A DNA stretch of 64,000 nt from Mesorhizobium sp. (lineage in GTDB: Bacteria; Pseudomonadota; Alphaproteobacteria; Rhizobiales; Rhizobiaceae): the NCBI RefSeq assembly GCF_024710845.1, contig NZ_JANJTZ010000030.1:22376-86375 (forward strand), written 5' to 3'. This document shows positions 9,154 through 17,595 of the stretch, piece after piece. The notes beneath the pieces are model-generated. The model had not been told where the DNA came from, did not search any database, and saw only the letters and a list, made by a program, of their open reading frames with translations. A program made the translations under genes and the position numbers. Position 1 is the first letter of the stretch, and each line of letters starts with the position of its first letter.

Positions 9154-9478
9154 CCAGGATCATGCAACCGACGTCATCGCCAAGATCGTCCGCATGGCGA
9201 ACCAGATCGGCACCTTCTTCGCCTCCAAGCCGCATGACGAAGGCGTCGCCGGCGTCGCCGAGCATATCAACAAGTTCTGGGAGCCGCGCATGCGCCGCCA
9301 CTTCTTCGAAGTGTTCGACGCAGGCGGCGAGGGCCTCTCGCCGATCGTGAAGGAAGCCGCCGCCGCAATCCGCCGGCCGGCGGAAGCGCCGCATCCGGGC
9401 GCCAATGCCGGCGCGCCGGGCGGCAAGGGTGTCGCGGCCGGTGAATCGAAGGCAGAGATCGCCGCGTCTCAAGGGTAG
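9143..9478 (+). CDS. fdsD: Formate dehydrogenase delta subunit
   Basis: Small subunit of 111 residues that accompanies FdsGBA and is thought to take part in cofactor insertion or complex stability. The core IVRMANQIGTFFASKPHDE and NKFWEPRMRRHF are typical of the family. The C-terminal 35 residues are rich in Ala, Gly and Pro and look disordered. It overlaps fdhD by 11 bases and is the last gene of the operon. Confidence 0.93.
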   Translation: MSPDQDHATDVIAKIVRMANQIGTFFASKPHDEGVAGVAEHINKFWEPRMRRHFFEVFDAGGEGLSPIVKEAAAAIRRPAEAPHPGANAGAPGGKGVAAGESKAEIAASQG

Positions 9479-9538
9479 GGCGCGGTCGACTCCCGTTGCC
9501 ATGCTTGTATGCTTCATCTCCTTGGGGAGGAGCATGCA

Positions 9539-9826
9539 ATGTCAGCCTATGTGATCTTCGACGTCGAGATCCGCGATCCGGCGCGGTACCGGGAATTCAT
9601 GGCCGGCGTGAAACCCGCGCTTGAGGCGGCCGGCGCGAAATACCTGGCACGTGGCGGCGCCCACAAGGTCTATGAAGGCGATTGGCAACCGCGCCGCATC
9701 GTGTTGCTGGAGTTCCCCTCCGTCGAAGCGTGGGAAATGTTCTATCTCGGCCCGGTGTACCAAGGGCTGAAGTCGATCCGCGACGAGTGCAGTTCGGCGC
9801 GTCTGGTCAGCGTCGAGGGCCTGTGA
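9539..9826 (+). CDS. DUF1330-family protein
   Basis: A 95-residue ferredoxin-fold protein of the DUF1330 group (AYVIFDVEIRDPARYREFM at the start; the block RRIVLLEFPSVEAW is typical). GGGGAGGA lies 7 bases before this ATG. An in-frame ATG 30 bases upstream has no ribosome site. Small dimeric alpha/beta-barrel proteins of this type have no agreed function. The gene stands alone and is convergent with the next gene. Confidence 0.88.
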   Translation: MSAYVIFDVEIRDPARYREFMAGVKPALEAAGAKYLARGGAHKVYEGDWQPRRIVLLEFPSVEAWEMFYLGPVYQGLKSIRDECSSARLVSVEGL

Positions 9827-9839
9827 TCTCTCGGATGAC

Positions 9840-10652
9840 CTACGCGCTGCGTCCTCCTGTGCCGCCGCGCAGCATGTAGATCGCCGTCGCGGCGCCTACC
9901 GCGACATAGATGCCGAGATAGATCCACTGCCCCGGCCGGCCGGTCAGATCGAACACGCCGATGAAGGCCAGCGCCGCCAGCGTGATGAACAGGATCAGTC
10001 CCCAGCTCAGATACATGTGGGTCAGCGCGGAATCGACGCCGCGCACGACGAGCAGGGTCAGCGGCCCAAGCGCTACCGACAGATAGAAGGCGCCGAAGGC
10101 CCGCAGGCTGAACGGGGTGAGGATCTCGGGGAAGATCCCACCGTGCAGGCCCCGCGCGCCTTGCGGCGCGAGCAGTCCATAGAGCCCCAGAAACGCGACG
10201 AGCAGGATGAACACCACGTCGATCGCGATGTCTCGGCCGCTCGTGCGCCCGCCCAGCGTCTCAATCGCAGGTCTTGTCCGCAGCGCATCGCCGATCCACA
10301 CCGCTGCCTGGACCAGATTGAGCGCGAGCGCCGCGAGATAGAGCCAGGCAAGCCAGTGGCCGAGCTTGAGAACCGGCCAGAAGGCGATCACCACCCCGCT
10401 CTGGAAAAGGCCGAACAGGGCGAGATAGACGAGACCGGACACGACGAGCGAAAACCGCCAGCTGCTGGCCACGACATAGGCCGCCCAGGCGTTCCCCAGG
10501 CACCAGCCGCCGATCGTCATCGCGACCAGCGGCGACACCTTCCAGGCGAAGTTCGGTGCGGCCCAGTGCGGTGCCAGGAAGAGCAGCAGACCAAGGGCAG
10601 CGTATGTCACTGCAACCGCGAATGTCAGCGAGCGCGCACTGGCAGACAGCAT
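9840..10652 (-). CDS. Polytopic membrane protein of unknown function
   Basis: A 270-residue protein with about eight hydrophobic helices (for example LTFAVAVTYAALGLLLFLAP and WGLILFITLAALAFIGVF) and short polar loops. I do not recognise a named family. ATG at 10652 is preferred over a GTG at 10676 because GGAGGGG lies 7 bases before it. It ends in a Gly/Arg-rich tail. It is separated from both neighbours and gives no pathway clue. Confidence 0.7.
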   Translation of the reverse strand: MLSASARSLTFAVAVTYAALGLLLFLAPHWAAPNFAWKVSPLVAMTIGGWCLGNAWAAYVVASSWRFSLVVSGLVYLALFGLFQSGVVIAFWPVLKLGHWLAWLYLAALALNLVQAAVWIGDALRTRPAIETLGGRTSGRDIAIDVVFILLVAFLGLYGLLAPQGARGLHGGIFPEILTPFSLRAFGAFYLSVALGPLTLLVVRGVDSALTHMYLSWGLILFITLAALAFIGVFDLTGRPGQWIYLGIYVAVGAATAIYMLRGGTGGRSA

Positions 10653-10722
10653 CCCCACCCCTCCGGCGGTGATCACTGTCGATCAAAACGCCGGATTGGG
10701 CAAGGCTGTCACAACGAGGCGA

Positions 10723-11286
10723 CTATCCCCGCATCGGCTTTAGCGCCGTCGCCCAGCGGTGCAGTTCCGACAGCATCAGCCTAGCGCCCTCGATCAGCGG
10801 CTCGTTTGGCACGAAGGCGCCGTCCTGGAGGAATTGCGCGAACATCGGGATCGCGACCGCCTCGGGGATCGGCATCACCTTGACCGTGGTCAGCAGCAGC
10901 TTCTCCATCTGCGCCGCGCGCGTACCGGCCGCGACGCCGCCATAGCTGACCAGCGCCGCCGGTTTGTAGGCCCATTCCTTCGCCAGATAGGTGACTGCAT
11001 TCACGAAGGAGGGCGGCGCGAAGTAATTGTATTCCGGCGTCACGAAGACAAAGGCGTCGGCCGAAGCCACGCTCTCGGCCCAGCGCTTGGTGTGTTCATG
11101 CTCGTATTGCCCGAGCCGCGGATGCTTGGGCTCGTCGAAGACCGGCAGTTCGAAGGAGGCGAGGTCGACGGGCACGATGTCGAAGGCGCTGTGCTCCCTG
11201 GCGGCGGACACGAACCAGTCCGCGATCTTCGGTCCCATGCGCCCGGGGCGGGTGCTGACTGTAATGACGTTGAGTTTCAAGGACAT
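10723..11286 (-). CDS. NADPH-dependent FMN reductase family protein
   Basis: Flavodoxin-fold oxidoreductase of 187 residues that would bind FMN and use NAD(P)H to reduce flavin, quinone or azo substrates. The phosphate-binding loop STRPGRMGPKIADWF is near residue 11, and the hallmark PEYN appears in TPEYNYFAPPSFVNA near residue 84. No operon partner; it lies just downstream of dhaK but with a 91-base gap. Physiological substrate unknown. Confidence 0.88.
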   Translation of the reverse strand: MSLKLNVITVSTRPGRMGPKIADWFVSAAREHSAFDIVPVDLASFELPVFDEPKHPRLGQYEHEHTKRWAESVASADAFVFVTPEYNYFAPPSFVNAVTYLAKEWAYKPAALVSYGGVAAGTRAAQMEKLLLTTVKVMPIPEAVAIPMFAQFLQDGAFVPNEPLIEGARLMLSELHRWATALKPMRG

Positions 11287-11377
11287 GGTTCGATCCGGTT
11301 TCCAAAGGATACCGAACCTCGCACGTCCGAGGCATCACATCAACAAGGCACCTGCGCGTAACTGGGGTGACGCAGCG

Positions 11378-12364
11378 TTACATCCCCCATCGCAGCGCCG
11401 ATGTATGCACCGGCGCATCCCACAGCATCGTCGTCTCGGCGTCCAGCATCGTCACGGTGATCGAGCAGCCGGCCATGTCGAGCGACGTCACGTAGGAGCC
11501 GACGAGCGAGCGTGTGATGCGAATCCCCTTCGCTTCCAGCAGCTTTCGCGCCGAATTGTAGACGACGTAGAGCTCCATCGCGGGCGTGCCGCCGAAACCG
11601 TTGACGAAGAGCAGCGACTCGCCCTTCGCCATGTCGCCCAGGTCCGCGACGATCGCATGGACGATCTCCTCTGCGATCGCGTCGGCGCTCTTCAGCTTGT
11701 CGCGGCGCCGGCCGGGCTCGCCATGGATGCCGACCCCGAACTCCATCTCGTCCTCGCCGATCTCGAAGGTCGGCTTGCCTGCGGCCGGCACCGTGCAGGA
11801 GGTCAGCGCCACGCCCATGGAGCGCGTCGCGCCGTTGACCTTCTCGCCCAGCGCCTTGAGCGCCGTGAGGTCGCGCCCCTCCTCGGCCGCCGCGCCGACG
11901 ATCTTCTCGACCACCAGCGTGCCGGCCACCCCGCGCCGGCCGGTCGTGTAGGACGAGTTCTCAACCGCGACGTCGTCATTGGTGATGACGGTGGCGACGT
12001 TGTCCGCCATCTCCGCCGCCATCTCGAAGTTCATGATGTCGCCTTCGTAGTTCTTGACGATGAATAGGCAGCCCGCGCCCGTGTCCACCGCCTGCGCCGC
12101 CGCCAGCATCTGGTCCGGCGTCGGCGAAGTGAACACCTGCCCGGGGCAGGCCGCGTCCAGCATGCCGAAGCCGACGAGCCCGCCGTGAAGTGGTTCATGC
12201 CCCGACCCGCCGCCCGAGATCAGAGCGACCTTGCCTGGCTTCAGCGCTCTGCGCCGAACGAATTTGTGCTCCTCGCCAAGGACAAGGATGTCACCATGCG
12301 CGGCAACGAAACCGTCCAGGCTGTCGGAAAGGATCGTCGCGACCGAGTTCATCAGCTTCTTCAT
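11378..12364 (-). CDS. dhaK: Dihydroxyacetone kinase, substrate-binding subunit DhaK
   Basis: Subunit that binds the ketose covalently as a hemiaminal on a histidine and presents it for phosphorylation by DhaL. It has 328 residues. The substrate His is His214 in VGIHGEPG, and the GGGSGHEP loop (51-58) is intact. GGGAGGA lies 7 bases before the ATG. It is the last gene of the 13-gene operon starting at 22230. DhaK enzymes act on dihydroxyacetone, and relatives act on other small ketoses such as erythrulose, so the exact substrate is open. Confidence 0.94.
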   Translation of the reverse strand: MKKLMNSVATILSDSLDGFVAAHGDILVLGEEHKFVRRRALKPGKVALISGGGSGHEPLHGGLVGFGMLDAACPGQVFTSPTPDQMLAAAQAVDTGAGCLFIVKNYEGDIMNFEMAAEMADNVATVITNDDVAVENSSYTTGRRGVAGTLVVEKIVGAAAEEGRDLTALKALGEKVNGATRSMGVALTSCTVPAAGKPTFEIGEDEMEFGVGIHGEPGRRRDKLKSADAIAEEIVHAIVADLGDMAKGESLLFVNGFGGTPAMELYVVYNSARKLLEAKGIRITRSLVGSYVTSLDMAGCSITVTMLDAETTMLWDAPVHTSALRWGM

Positions 12365-12389
12365 AAGTATCCTCCCATATCACGGCAGA

Positions 12390-12818
12390 TCATCCCTTCC
12401 CGGCGATGCTCGTGATCTTCTGGATGAAGTCCAGGACGGCGCGGTCGAGCGCCGCGTTCTGCTTCTCGTCGCCCAGATCCGGCACCGCGAGCGAAATGTG
12501 GCGCGTTCGCCGCGTCGCGCTCGACGGCGCCTTGCCGGGATGCGCGATTGCGTAAGCCGTCACGAACGCTTCCCGCTCCGCCGGACTGAAGTGACAGACC
12601 GAGAAGATCGCCGGCAGATGCTTGGCGGGGATCGGCATCGAATAGGCCGGGTTGGCGATCTGCGAAACGAAGGAACGGTGTTTGCCCAGCGCATCCGCCA
12701 GCCGTTGCCGCGTGCCGGACGGTCGCTGCTCGATCACCGAGGCGAGCACGCTCTTGTAGGCGCGGATCGCGCCCTCGGCGTCGGGCGGCGGATTCTGGTC
12801 TGGCGGATGGCCCTTCAC
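12390..12818 (-). CDS. HTH-like protein of unknown function inside the Dha operon
   Basis: A 142-residue protein starting at a GTG that overlaps the EI-gene stop (GTGA). A more distal start would run into the EI gene. The middle part, TRQRLADALGKHRSFVSQI followed by AKHLPAIFSVCHFSPAERE, reads like an XRE-type helix-turn-helix. The C-terminal tail (about 95-142) ends in a helix-rich segment. I do not recognise a characterised homolog. Lying between EI and DhaK, it could be a pathway-specific regulator or a kinase-binding factor, like the way DhaR in other bacteria senses DhaK/DhaL; this is inference. Confidence 0.75.
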   Translation of the reverse strand: MKGHPPDQNPPPDAEGAIRAYKSVLASVIEQRPSGTRQRLADALGKHRSFVSQIANPAYSMPIPAKHLPAIFSVCHFSPAEREAFVTAYAIAHPGKAPSSATRRTRHISLAVPDLGDEKQNAALDRAVLDFIQKITSIAGKG

Positions 12819-14407
12819 AGCGTCACACCGGCTACGGCGGCCTTCGCGGCCGCCAGTTGCGCAGGCGAGGCCGAGAGTTCGCGCAGGCCGGCTTTCAGCA
12901 GATGCGGGATCAGCGCCGGGTCGCCGCCCGCGTCGCCACATAGGCTGACGGGAATGCCGTGCGCGGCGCCGAACGCCGCGACTTCCCCAATCAGCCGCAG
13001 GACGGCCGGATGCGCCGTGTCGTTGAGGCGTGCGACGGAGGCGTTGTCGCGCGCCGCGGCCATCACGTATTGCGTCAGGTCGTTGGACCCGATCGAGAAG
13101 AAAGCGACATCGGAAAAGGCTTGCGGCGCGATCGCCACCGACGGCACCTCGACCATGATGCCGAGCGGTGGGATTCGGTGCACCGTCCCCAGCGTCGAGA
13201 GTGCCAGTGCTTCCTCCGCGAACATGGCTTTCGCCCTCGCATATTCGGATTCGACCGCGATCATCGGAAACATGACCTTGAGACTGCCGTGGACGGCCGC
13301 CCGCAGCAAGGCGCGGATCTGCACGCGGAAGATGTCAGGCCGTGACAGCGACAGCCTTATGCCGCGCAGGCCGAGGAACGGATTGCCTTCCGCCACCGTG
13401 AAGCCCGGCACCGGCTTGTCGCCGCCAGCATCGACGGTTCGGATCGTCACCGGCTTTCCGGCCGCCCATTCGAGAACCTTGCGGTAGGCGCGATACTGCG
13501 TCTCCTCGTCGGGCAGGCCGCGCGAGAACAGGAACTCCGTCCGCATCAGCCCGACGCCGTCGCAGGTTGTGATGTCTATCGCATCTACATCCGAGGGATC
13601 GGCGACGTTGACATAGGCGAGCACGGGCGTGCCGTCTGCCGTGAGCGCAGGCTTCGAGAGATAGGCAGCCGCGCTGGAGCGCACAGCGGCGAAGGCGGCG
13701 GCCGCGGCGCGATGGCGAGCGATGTCGCCCCCCGCAGCGAGGGCCGTTAGCACCCCGGCCTGCGCGTCGAGCAGCACCTCGCCCGACAGCGTCGACAGCG
13801 CGTCGCCGAGGCCGACGACCATCGGCACGCCACGCGAGCGGGCGAGCATGGCGACGTGGGAAGCGGAAGAGCCCGCGGCGAGCGCGATGCCGCCGCCGGC
13901 CGACCAGTCGGTCTCGAGAAAGCGCGTCGGCGCCAGGTCTTCTCCGGCGAGGATCGCGCCAGGCAGTGTGGCGAGCATATCGGTGCCGACCAGCGCGCGC
14001 AGCACGCGGTCGCGGATATCGCCGAGGTCGGCCGATCGGGCGCGAAAATAGTCGTCACCCGAGGCTTCGTAGCCGGCGATCTCCGCATCCAGCACCCGCG
14101 CCCAGGCGGACGCGGCATCCGCTCCCTGGCCGATCGCCGCCAGCGCCGGTTCGGCGAGCGTGTCGTCGGAGAGCATGGCGAGCTGGAATTCGAGAATGTC
14201 CGCGCTCTCGCCGCTCGAACGCTCTATCAGCGAGGCGACGGCAGCCGAAGCCATGGCGATCGCTCCGTTAAGCGCTTCGATCTCCTCGGTGCTGGTAGCT
14301 TTCGGAGTGTAGCTCGCCGTCACTGCGTCAAGCCGGCAGAGCGGCCCGGCCGCGAAACCGGGCGACGCCGCAATGCCTGTCAGCACGATGGGCGAGCGGT
14401 TGTTCAT
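12815..14407 (-). CDS. PEP-protein phosphotransferase (EI) for the Dha kinase relay
   Basis: Enzyme I-type protein of 530 residues that would take phosphate from PEP and pass it to HPr. The phosphohistidine is His184 in GSSASHVAML, and the PEP-binding TIM-barrel has MRTEFLFSR, GLRGIRLSLSR and the C-terminal catalytic loop VSLCGDAGG. Unlike the truncated EI piece fused into E. coli DhaM, both the His domain and PEP domain are present. It starts 7 bases after the HPr stop and overlaps the next gene, so it is a dedicated member of this operon. Confidence 0.9.
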   Translation of the reverse strand: MNNRSPIVLTGIAASPGFAAGPLCRLDAVTASYTPKATSTEEIEALNGAIAMASAAVASLIERSSGESADILEFQLAMLSDDTLAEPALAAIGQGADAASAWARVLDAEIAGYEASGDDYFRARSADLGDIRDRVLRALVGTDMLATLPGAILAGEDLAPTRFLETDWSAGGGIALAAGSSASHVAMLARSRGVPMVVGLGDALSTLSGEVLLDAQAGVLTALAAGGDIARHRAAAAAFAAVRSSAAAYLSKPALTADGTPVLAYVNVADPSDVDAIDITTCDGVGLMRTEFLFSRGLPDEETQYRAYRKVLEWAAGKPVTIRTVDAGGDKPVPGFTVAEGNPFLGLRGIRLSLSRPDIFRVQIRALLRAAVHGSLKVMFPMIAVESEYARAKAMFAEEALALSTLGTVHRIPPLGIMVEVPSVAIAPQAFSDVAFFSIGSNDLTQYVMAAARDNASVARLNDTAHPAVLRLIGEVAAFGAAHGIPVSLCGDAGGDPALIPHLLKAGLRELSASPAQLAAAKAAVAGVTL

Positions 14408-14413
14408 GCCCTT

Positions 14414-14713
14414 CTAAGCGCTCTTGGCATGATCGCCCTCGTCGAAGTCGCGCTCCACCAGTGCAACGAGTGCGCCAACAGCTTCCTCGGCCGCCTGCCC
14501 TTCGGCGCGCAGATGGATGGTCGTGCCCTTCGGCGCCTTGGTCGCCATCACCTTGACGATCGACTTCGCATCGATCCACGGACCGTTGGCGTCGAGCGCC
14601 ATCTCGACCCGCGCCGCAAAAGTCTTGGCGAGCTTGGTGAACTTCACCGACGGACGGGCGTGTAGGCCCACCGCGTGGGTGATCAGGACCGAAGCTGCGG
14701 CTGTGGCGCTCAT
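14414..14713 (-). CDS. HPr-family phosphocarrier protein of the Dha kinase relay
   Basis: A 99-residue HPr. The phosphoacceptor is His18 in the signature GLHARPSVKF, and a serine at about 51 in DAKSIVKVM occupies the regulatory Ser46-like position. It would relay phosphate from EI to DhaM. Spaced 12 bases from dhaM and 6 from the EI gene. Its location suggests a pathway-specific HPr rather than the housekeeping nitrogen-PTS protein. Confidence 0.92.
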   Translation of the reverse strand: MSATAAASVLITHAVGLHARPSVKFTKLAKTFAARVEMALDANGPWIDAKSIVKVMATKAPKGTTIHLRAEGQAAEEAVGALVALVERDFDEGDHAKSA

Positions 14714-14725
14714 GCGTGTCGTTCC

Positions 14726-15112
14726 TCAGGCCGGAGCTAATTCATGCGCTGTGGCGACGACTTCGCGCAGCGTGGCCCCGCCGGACGCCTCGGTCGCGGC
14801 CATCACCGCGCCCTCCACGATCGGCGCGTTGCACACGACGATCTTCTTCGAGCGCGGCTCACCGATCATCTCGACCGCCACTTCCGAATTGGTCTCCGCC
14901 CCGCCGAGATCAACCAGGATCGCGACGCCTGCGTCCGACCAGGCCCGGTCGATCGCCTCCATGATGTCGCCGACCGACGTGCCGAGCCCGCCCTCGGGAT
15001 TGCCGCCGCACCAGGCGAGCGGCACCTCGTCGCCGACCATCTGGCGGACCATGTCGGCCGTGCCCTCGGCGACCTTGGGCGAATGCGAGACGATGACGAT
15101 GCCGACGTTCAT
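14726..15112 (-). CDS. dhaM: Dihydroxyacetone kinase phosphotransfer subunit DhaM (EIIA-Dha)
   Basis: EIIA-mannose-like subunit that rephosphorylates the ADP held by DhaL, so the kinase runs on PEP rather than ATP. The active-site histidine is His10 in VIVSHSPKVAEG. ATG at 15112 is chosen because GGAG lies upstream and the product then begins MNVGIVIVSHS like the family; a start 15 bases earlier would overlap dhaL. At 128 residues it is a single-domain DhaM, with HPr and EI as separate downstream genes. Confidence 0.93.
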   Translation of the reverse strand: MNVGIVIVSHSPKVAEGTADMVRQMVGDEVPLAWCGGNPEGGLGTSVGDIMEAIDRAWSDAGVAILVDLGGAETNSEVAVEMIGEPRSKKIVVCNAPIVEGAVMAATEASGGATLREVVATAHELAPA

Positions 15113-15116
15113 GCGA

Positions 15117-15725
15117 TCAGGCTCCAAGTGTTTCTGCGACGGTCCGCACCAGAAGCGCGCTCGAGCGGGAGCCCGGGTCCATGTGGCCGATCGACCGGTC
15201 GCCGAGGAAGGATGCCCGCCCGCGGAGCGCCTTCATCGGCACGGTTGCTTCGGCGGCCGCATCGGCAACGGCCGCGATCTCCGCCGCCGATCTGCCCGCG
15301 GCCAGCGCGTCACGCGCCGGATACAGCACGTCGAGCATGGTCTTCTGCCCGGCTTCCGACTTGCCGCGCGCGGCGACCGCGTCGACCGCCCTGGCAAACG
15401 CTGCGGCGAAGGCGGAGCGATCTGGCGATGCCGGCATGTCCTTGCCGAGCGCCATCAGGAACGTCCCGAACAGTGGCCCGGATGCGCCGCCGACCGTCAT
15501 CACGAGCTTGGTGCCGGCGGCCTTCAGCGCGTCGGGCAGCGGCTTCGCCGCCAAGGCGTCGGCCTCGGCCAGAAGCGCGTCGAAGCCGCGCCTCATGTTG
15601 TAGCCGTGGTCGCCGTCGCCGATCGCCTGGTCGAGCGCGGTGAGCTCGTCTGCATGCGCGGAAATCATCGTCGCACAGGCCTCGACCAGCTCCCTGATGT
15701 CGATGGATGCGAGCGTGTCGGTCAT
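15117..15725 (-). CDS. dhaL: Dihydroxyacetone kinase ADP-binding subunit DhaL
   Basis: Nucleotide-binding subunit, 202 residues. The Mg2+/ADP aspartates are in LDQAIGDGDHG (Asp32, Asp37, Asp39), and the nucleotide loop GGASGPLFGT follows. The C-terminal segment MDPGSRSSALL is typical. It overlaps the upstream isomerase gene by 4 bases and precedes dhaM by 4 bases. With DhaM present, the family rule is that ADP stays bound and acts as a coenzyme. Confidence 0.94.
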   Translation of the reverse strand: MTDTLASIDIRELVEACATMISAHADELTALDQAIGDGDHGYNMRRGFDALLAEADALAAKPLPDALKAAGTKLVMTVGGASGPLFGTFLMALGKDMPASPDRSAFAAAFARAVDAVAARGKSEAGQKTMLDVLYPARDALAAGRSAAEIAAVADAAAEATVPMKALRGRASFLGDRSIGHMDPGSRSSALLVRTVAETLGA

Positions 15726-16570
15726 GCGGCCCTCTTCCAGCCCTTGCGGATGTGTTCGTAGCCCTCGCGGTAGACGGCCTGGGGGCTCTCGGCGAAATCG
15801 CGCCAGACCTTGGTCGCGGCGGCAAGGTCCTTCAGGCCGCGGCCGAAGGCCTCGATTGTGAGCCAGCCGTCATAGCCGGACTCCCGGATCGCCTTGAACG
15901 TCTTCTTCCACGGGATGTTGCCCCGCCCCGGCACGCCGCGGTCGTTCTCGGAAATATGGACATGGACGATGTTGCGGACATTGTCGGTGAAGGCCGCGAG
16001 CGAGTCGGCTTCCTCGATGTTGGCGTGGAACGTGTCGTACATCGCCTTGATGTTCGGGTGACCGACCTCGTCGACGAGCCGCGACAGGTCCTTCATGGTG
16101 TTGACCAGATAGCATTCGAAGCGGTTCAGCGCCTCGAGCCCGATCGTGACCTCGTGCTTCGTCGCGTGGTCGCCGATCAGGCGCTGCGTGTCGACGGCAC
16201 GCTTCCACTCAGCCGGCGTCGGGCCCGCGCCGGAGAAATGGCCGAGCGTCGAGTGCAGCGGGCCGGAGAGGTATTTCGCCCCCAGCGCCTCGGCGCAGTC
16301 GATCGTGTGTTTCATATAGGCGACGCCGGCCTTGCGCGCGGCGGCGTCGCCGATCAGGTTCATCGCCGGATCGCCCATCGCCGACACGGCGGTGCGCTCC
16401 AGCCCGATCTTGTCGAGCATCTCGCCCAGCCGCTTGTAGTCGTCCGGCGTGCCCTCGAAGATCGGAATTTCGACCCCGTCATAGCCGGTCGCCTTGATGT
16501 CCTTCAGCAGCGCACGGTGCTTGGTGGAGACATTCGTCGTCCACAGGAACATGCAGAATCCGATCTTCAT
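15722..16570 (-). CDS. Xylose-isomerase-like TIM-barrel protein (ketose 3-epimerase / isomerase family)
   Basis: A 282-residue TIM barrel of the sugar phosphate isomerase/epimerase superfamily. The block LEALNRFECYLVNT is characteristic of D-tagatose/D-psicose 3-epimerases. Expected divalent-metal ligands are visible: the Glu in LEALNRFE, Asp and His in MYDTFHANIEE, His in VHVHISEND, and Glu in TIEAFGRG. Joined by ATGA overlaps to the ABC ATPase before it and to dhaL after it. In polyol pathways related enzymes interconvert ketose or ketose-phosphate isomers, which fits a step between uptake and triose metabolism. Exact reaction unknown. Confidence 0.85.
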   Translation of the reverse strand: MKIGFCMFLWTTNVSTKHRALLKDIKATGYDGVEIPIFEGTPDDYKRLGEMLDKIGLERTAVSAMGDPAMNLIGDAAARKAGVAYMKHTIDCAEALGAKYLSGPLHSTLGHFSGAGPTPAEWKRAVDTQRLIGDHATKHEVTIGLEALNRFECYLVNTMKDLSRLVDEVGHPNIKAMYDTFHANIEEADSLAAFTDNVRNIVHVHISENDRGVPGRGNIPWKKTFKAIRESGYDGWLTIEAFGRGLKDLAAATKVWRDFAESPQAVYREGYEHIRKGWKRAA

Positions 16571-17595
16571 GTATTCACCCCTCCCCGGATGCGATTGCCT
16601 TCGCCGTCAAAGAACAGCGGGCTGCGCAACCTTATGGTCACCGGGTCGCCCTTTCTCAAGGGTGTGTCGGTGTCGGTGAGCGTGATCAGCTTGCGGTCGG
16701 CAAGCGTTACATGCAGGTGGTTCTGGTCGCCGAGATGCTCGACCCAATCGACCCGGCCATCCGCATGGCCGTTGGCCGATCTCTCGATCGTCAGATGTTC
16801 GGTGCGCGCGCCGACGGTTATGGCTCCCGCCGGCGCGCCGCCGTCGGGGAGGAGCCCGACGGGGAGGAGGTTGATCGCGGGCTGGCCGAGCCGCGCTGCA
16901 ACGTGCAGGGTCGCCGGTTCGGTATAGACCTCGCGCGGCGTGCCGATCTGCACCAGGTGCCCTTCGGCCAGGATGCCGATCCGGTCGGCCATCGTCATCG
17001 CCTCGATCTGGTCGTGCGTCACGTAGAGCACGGTGGCGCCGAGTTCGGTCTGGATCCGCTTCAGCTCGAGCCTCAGATCGCCGCGCAGCTTGGCGTCGAG
17101 CGACGACAGCGGCTCGTCCATCAGGAAGATCGACGGCTTGCGCACCAGCGCGCGCCCGATCGCGACGCGCTGCATCTCGCCGCCCGACAGTTTCGTCGAC
17201 TTGTTCTCGAGCTTGTGATGGATGCGCACGAGCTTCGCCACGTCTTCCACCCGCCGCCGGATCTGGTCTTCCGGCAGGCGCCGCGCCGGCGAGCGCAGCG
17301 GGAAGGCAAGGTTCTCGAACACGGTCAGGTGCGGATAGAGCGAATATTGCTGGAACACGAAGGCGACGTCGCGCGAAGCCGGGTCGAGCCGTGTGACGTC
17401 GCGTCCGCCGATATGGATCGTCCCGGCGTCTGGCTTCTCGAGCCCGGCGACCAGCCTCAGCGTCGTCGTCTTTCCCGCACCGGTCGGCCCGAGCAACACG
17501 ACGAACTCGCCGTCTCGGATCTCGAGGTCGAGCCCCGACACCGCCTGAGTGTCCTTGAACGCCTTGTCTACGCCGCGAATGACGACCTCAGCCAT
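16567..17595 (-). CDS. Sugar/polyol ABC transporter ATPase 2 (MalK/UgpC type)
   Basis: Cytoplasmic ATPase of a CUT1-type importer, 342 residues. Walker A is GPTGAGKT at 36-43, the Q-loop VFQQYSLYPHL follows, the signature is LSGGEMQR, Walker B is IFLMDEPLSSLD, and the switch His is in YVTHDQ. The C-terminal part (about 240-342) is a TOBE/regulatory domain. Two distinct ATPase genes sit side by side, as in the rhizobial GlpSTPQUV glycerol importer. Overlaps both neighbours by 4-8 bases. Confidence 0.92.
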   Translation of the reverse strand: MAEVVIRGVDKAFKDTQAVSGLDLEIRDGEFVVLLGPTGAGKTTTLRLVAGLEKPDAGTIHIGGRDVTRLDPASRDVAFVFQQYSLYPHLTVFENLAFPLRSPARRLPEDQIRRRVEDVAKLVRIHHKLENKSTKLSGGEMQRVAIGRALVRKPSIFLMDEPLSSLDAKLRGDLRLELKRIQTELGATVLYVTHDQIEAMTMADRIGILAEGHLVQIGTPREVYTEPATLHVAARLGQPAINLLPVGLLPDGGAPAGAITVGARTEHLTIERSANGHADGRVDWVEHLGDQNHLHVTLADRKLITLTDTDTPLRKGDPVTIRLRSPLFFDGEGNRIRGGVNT

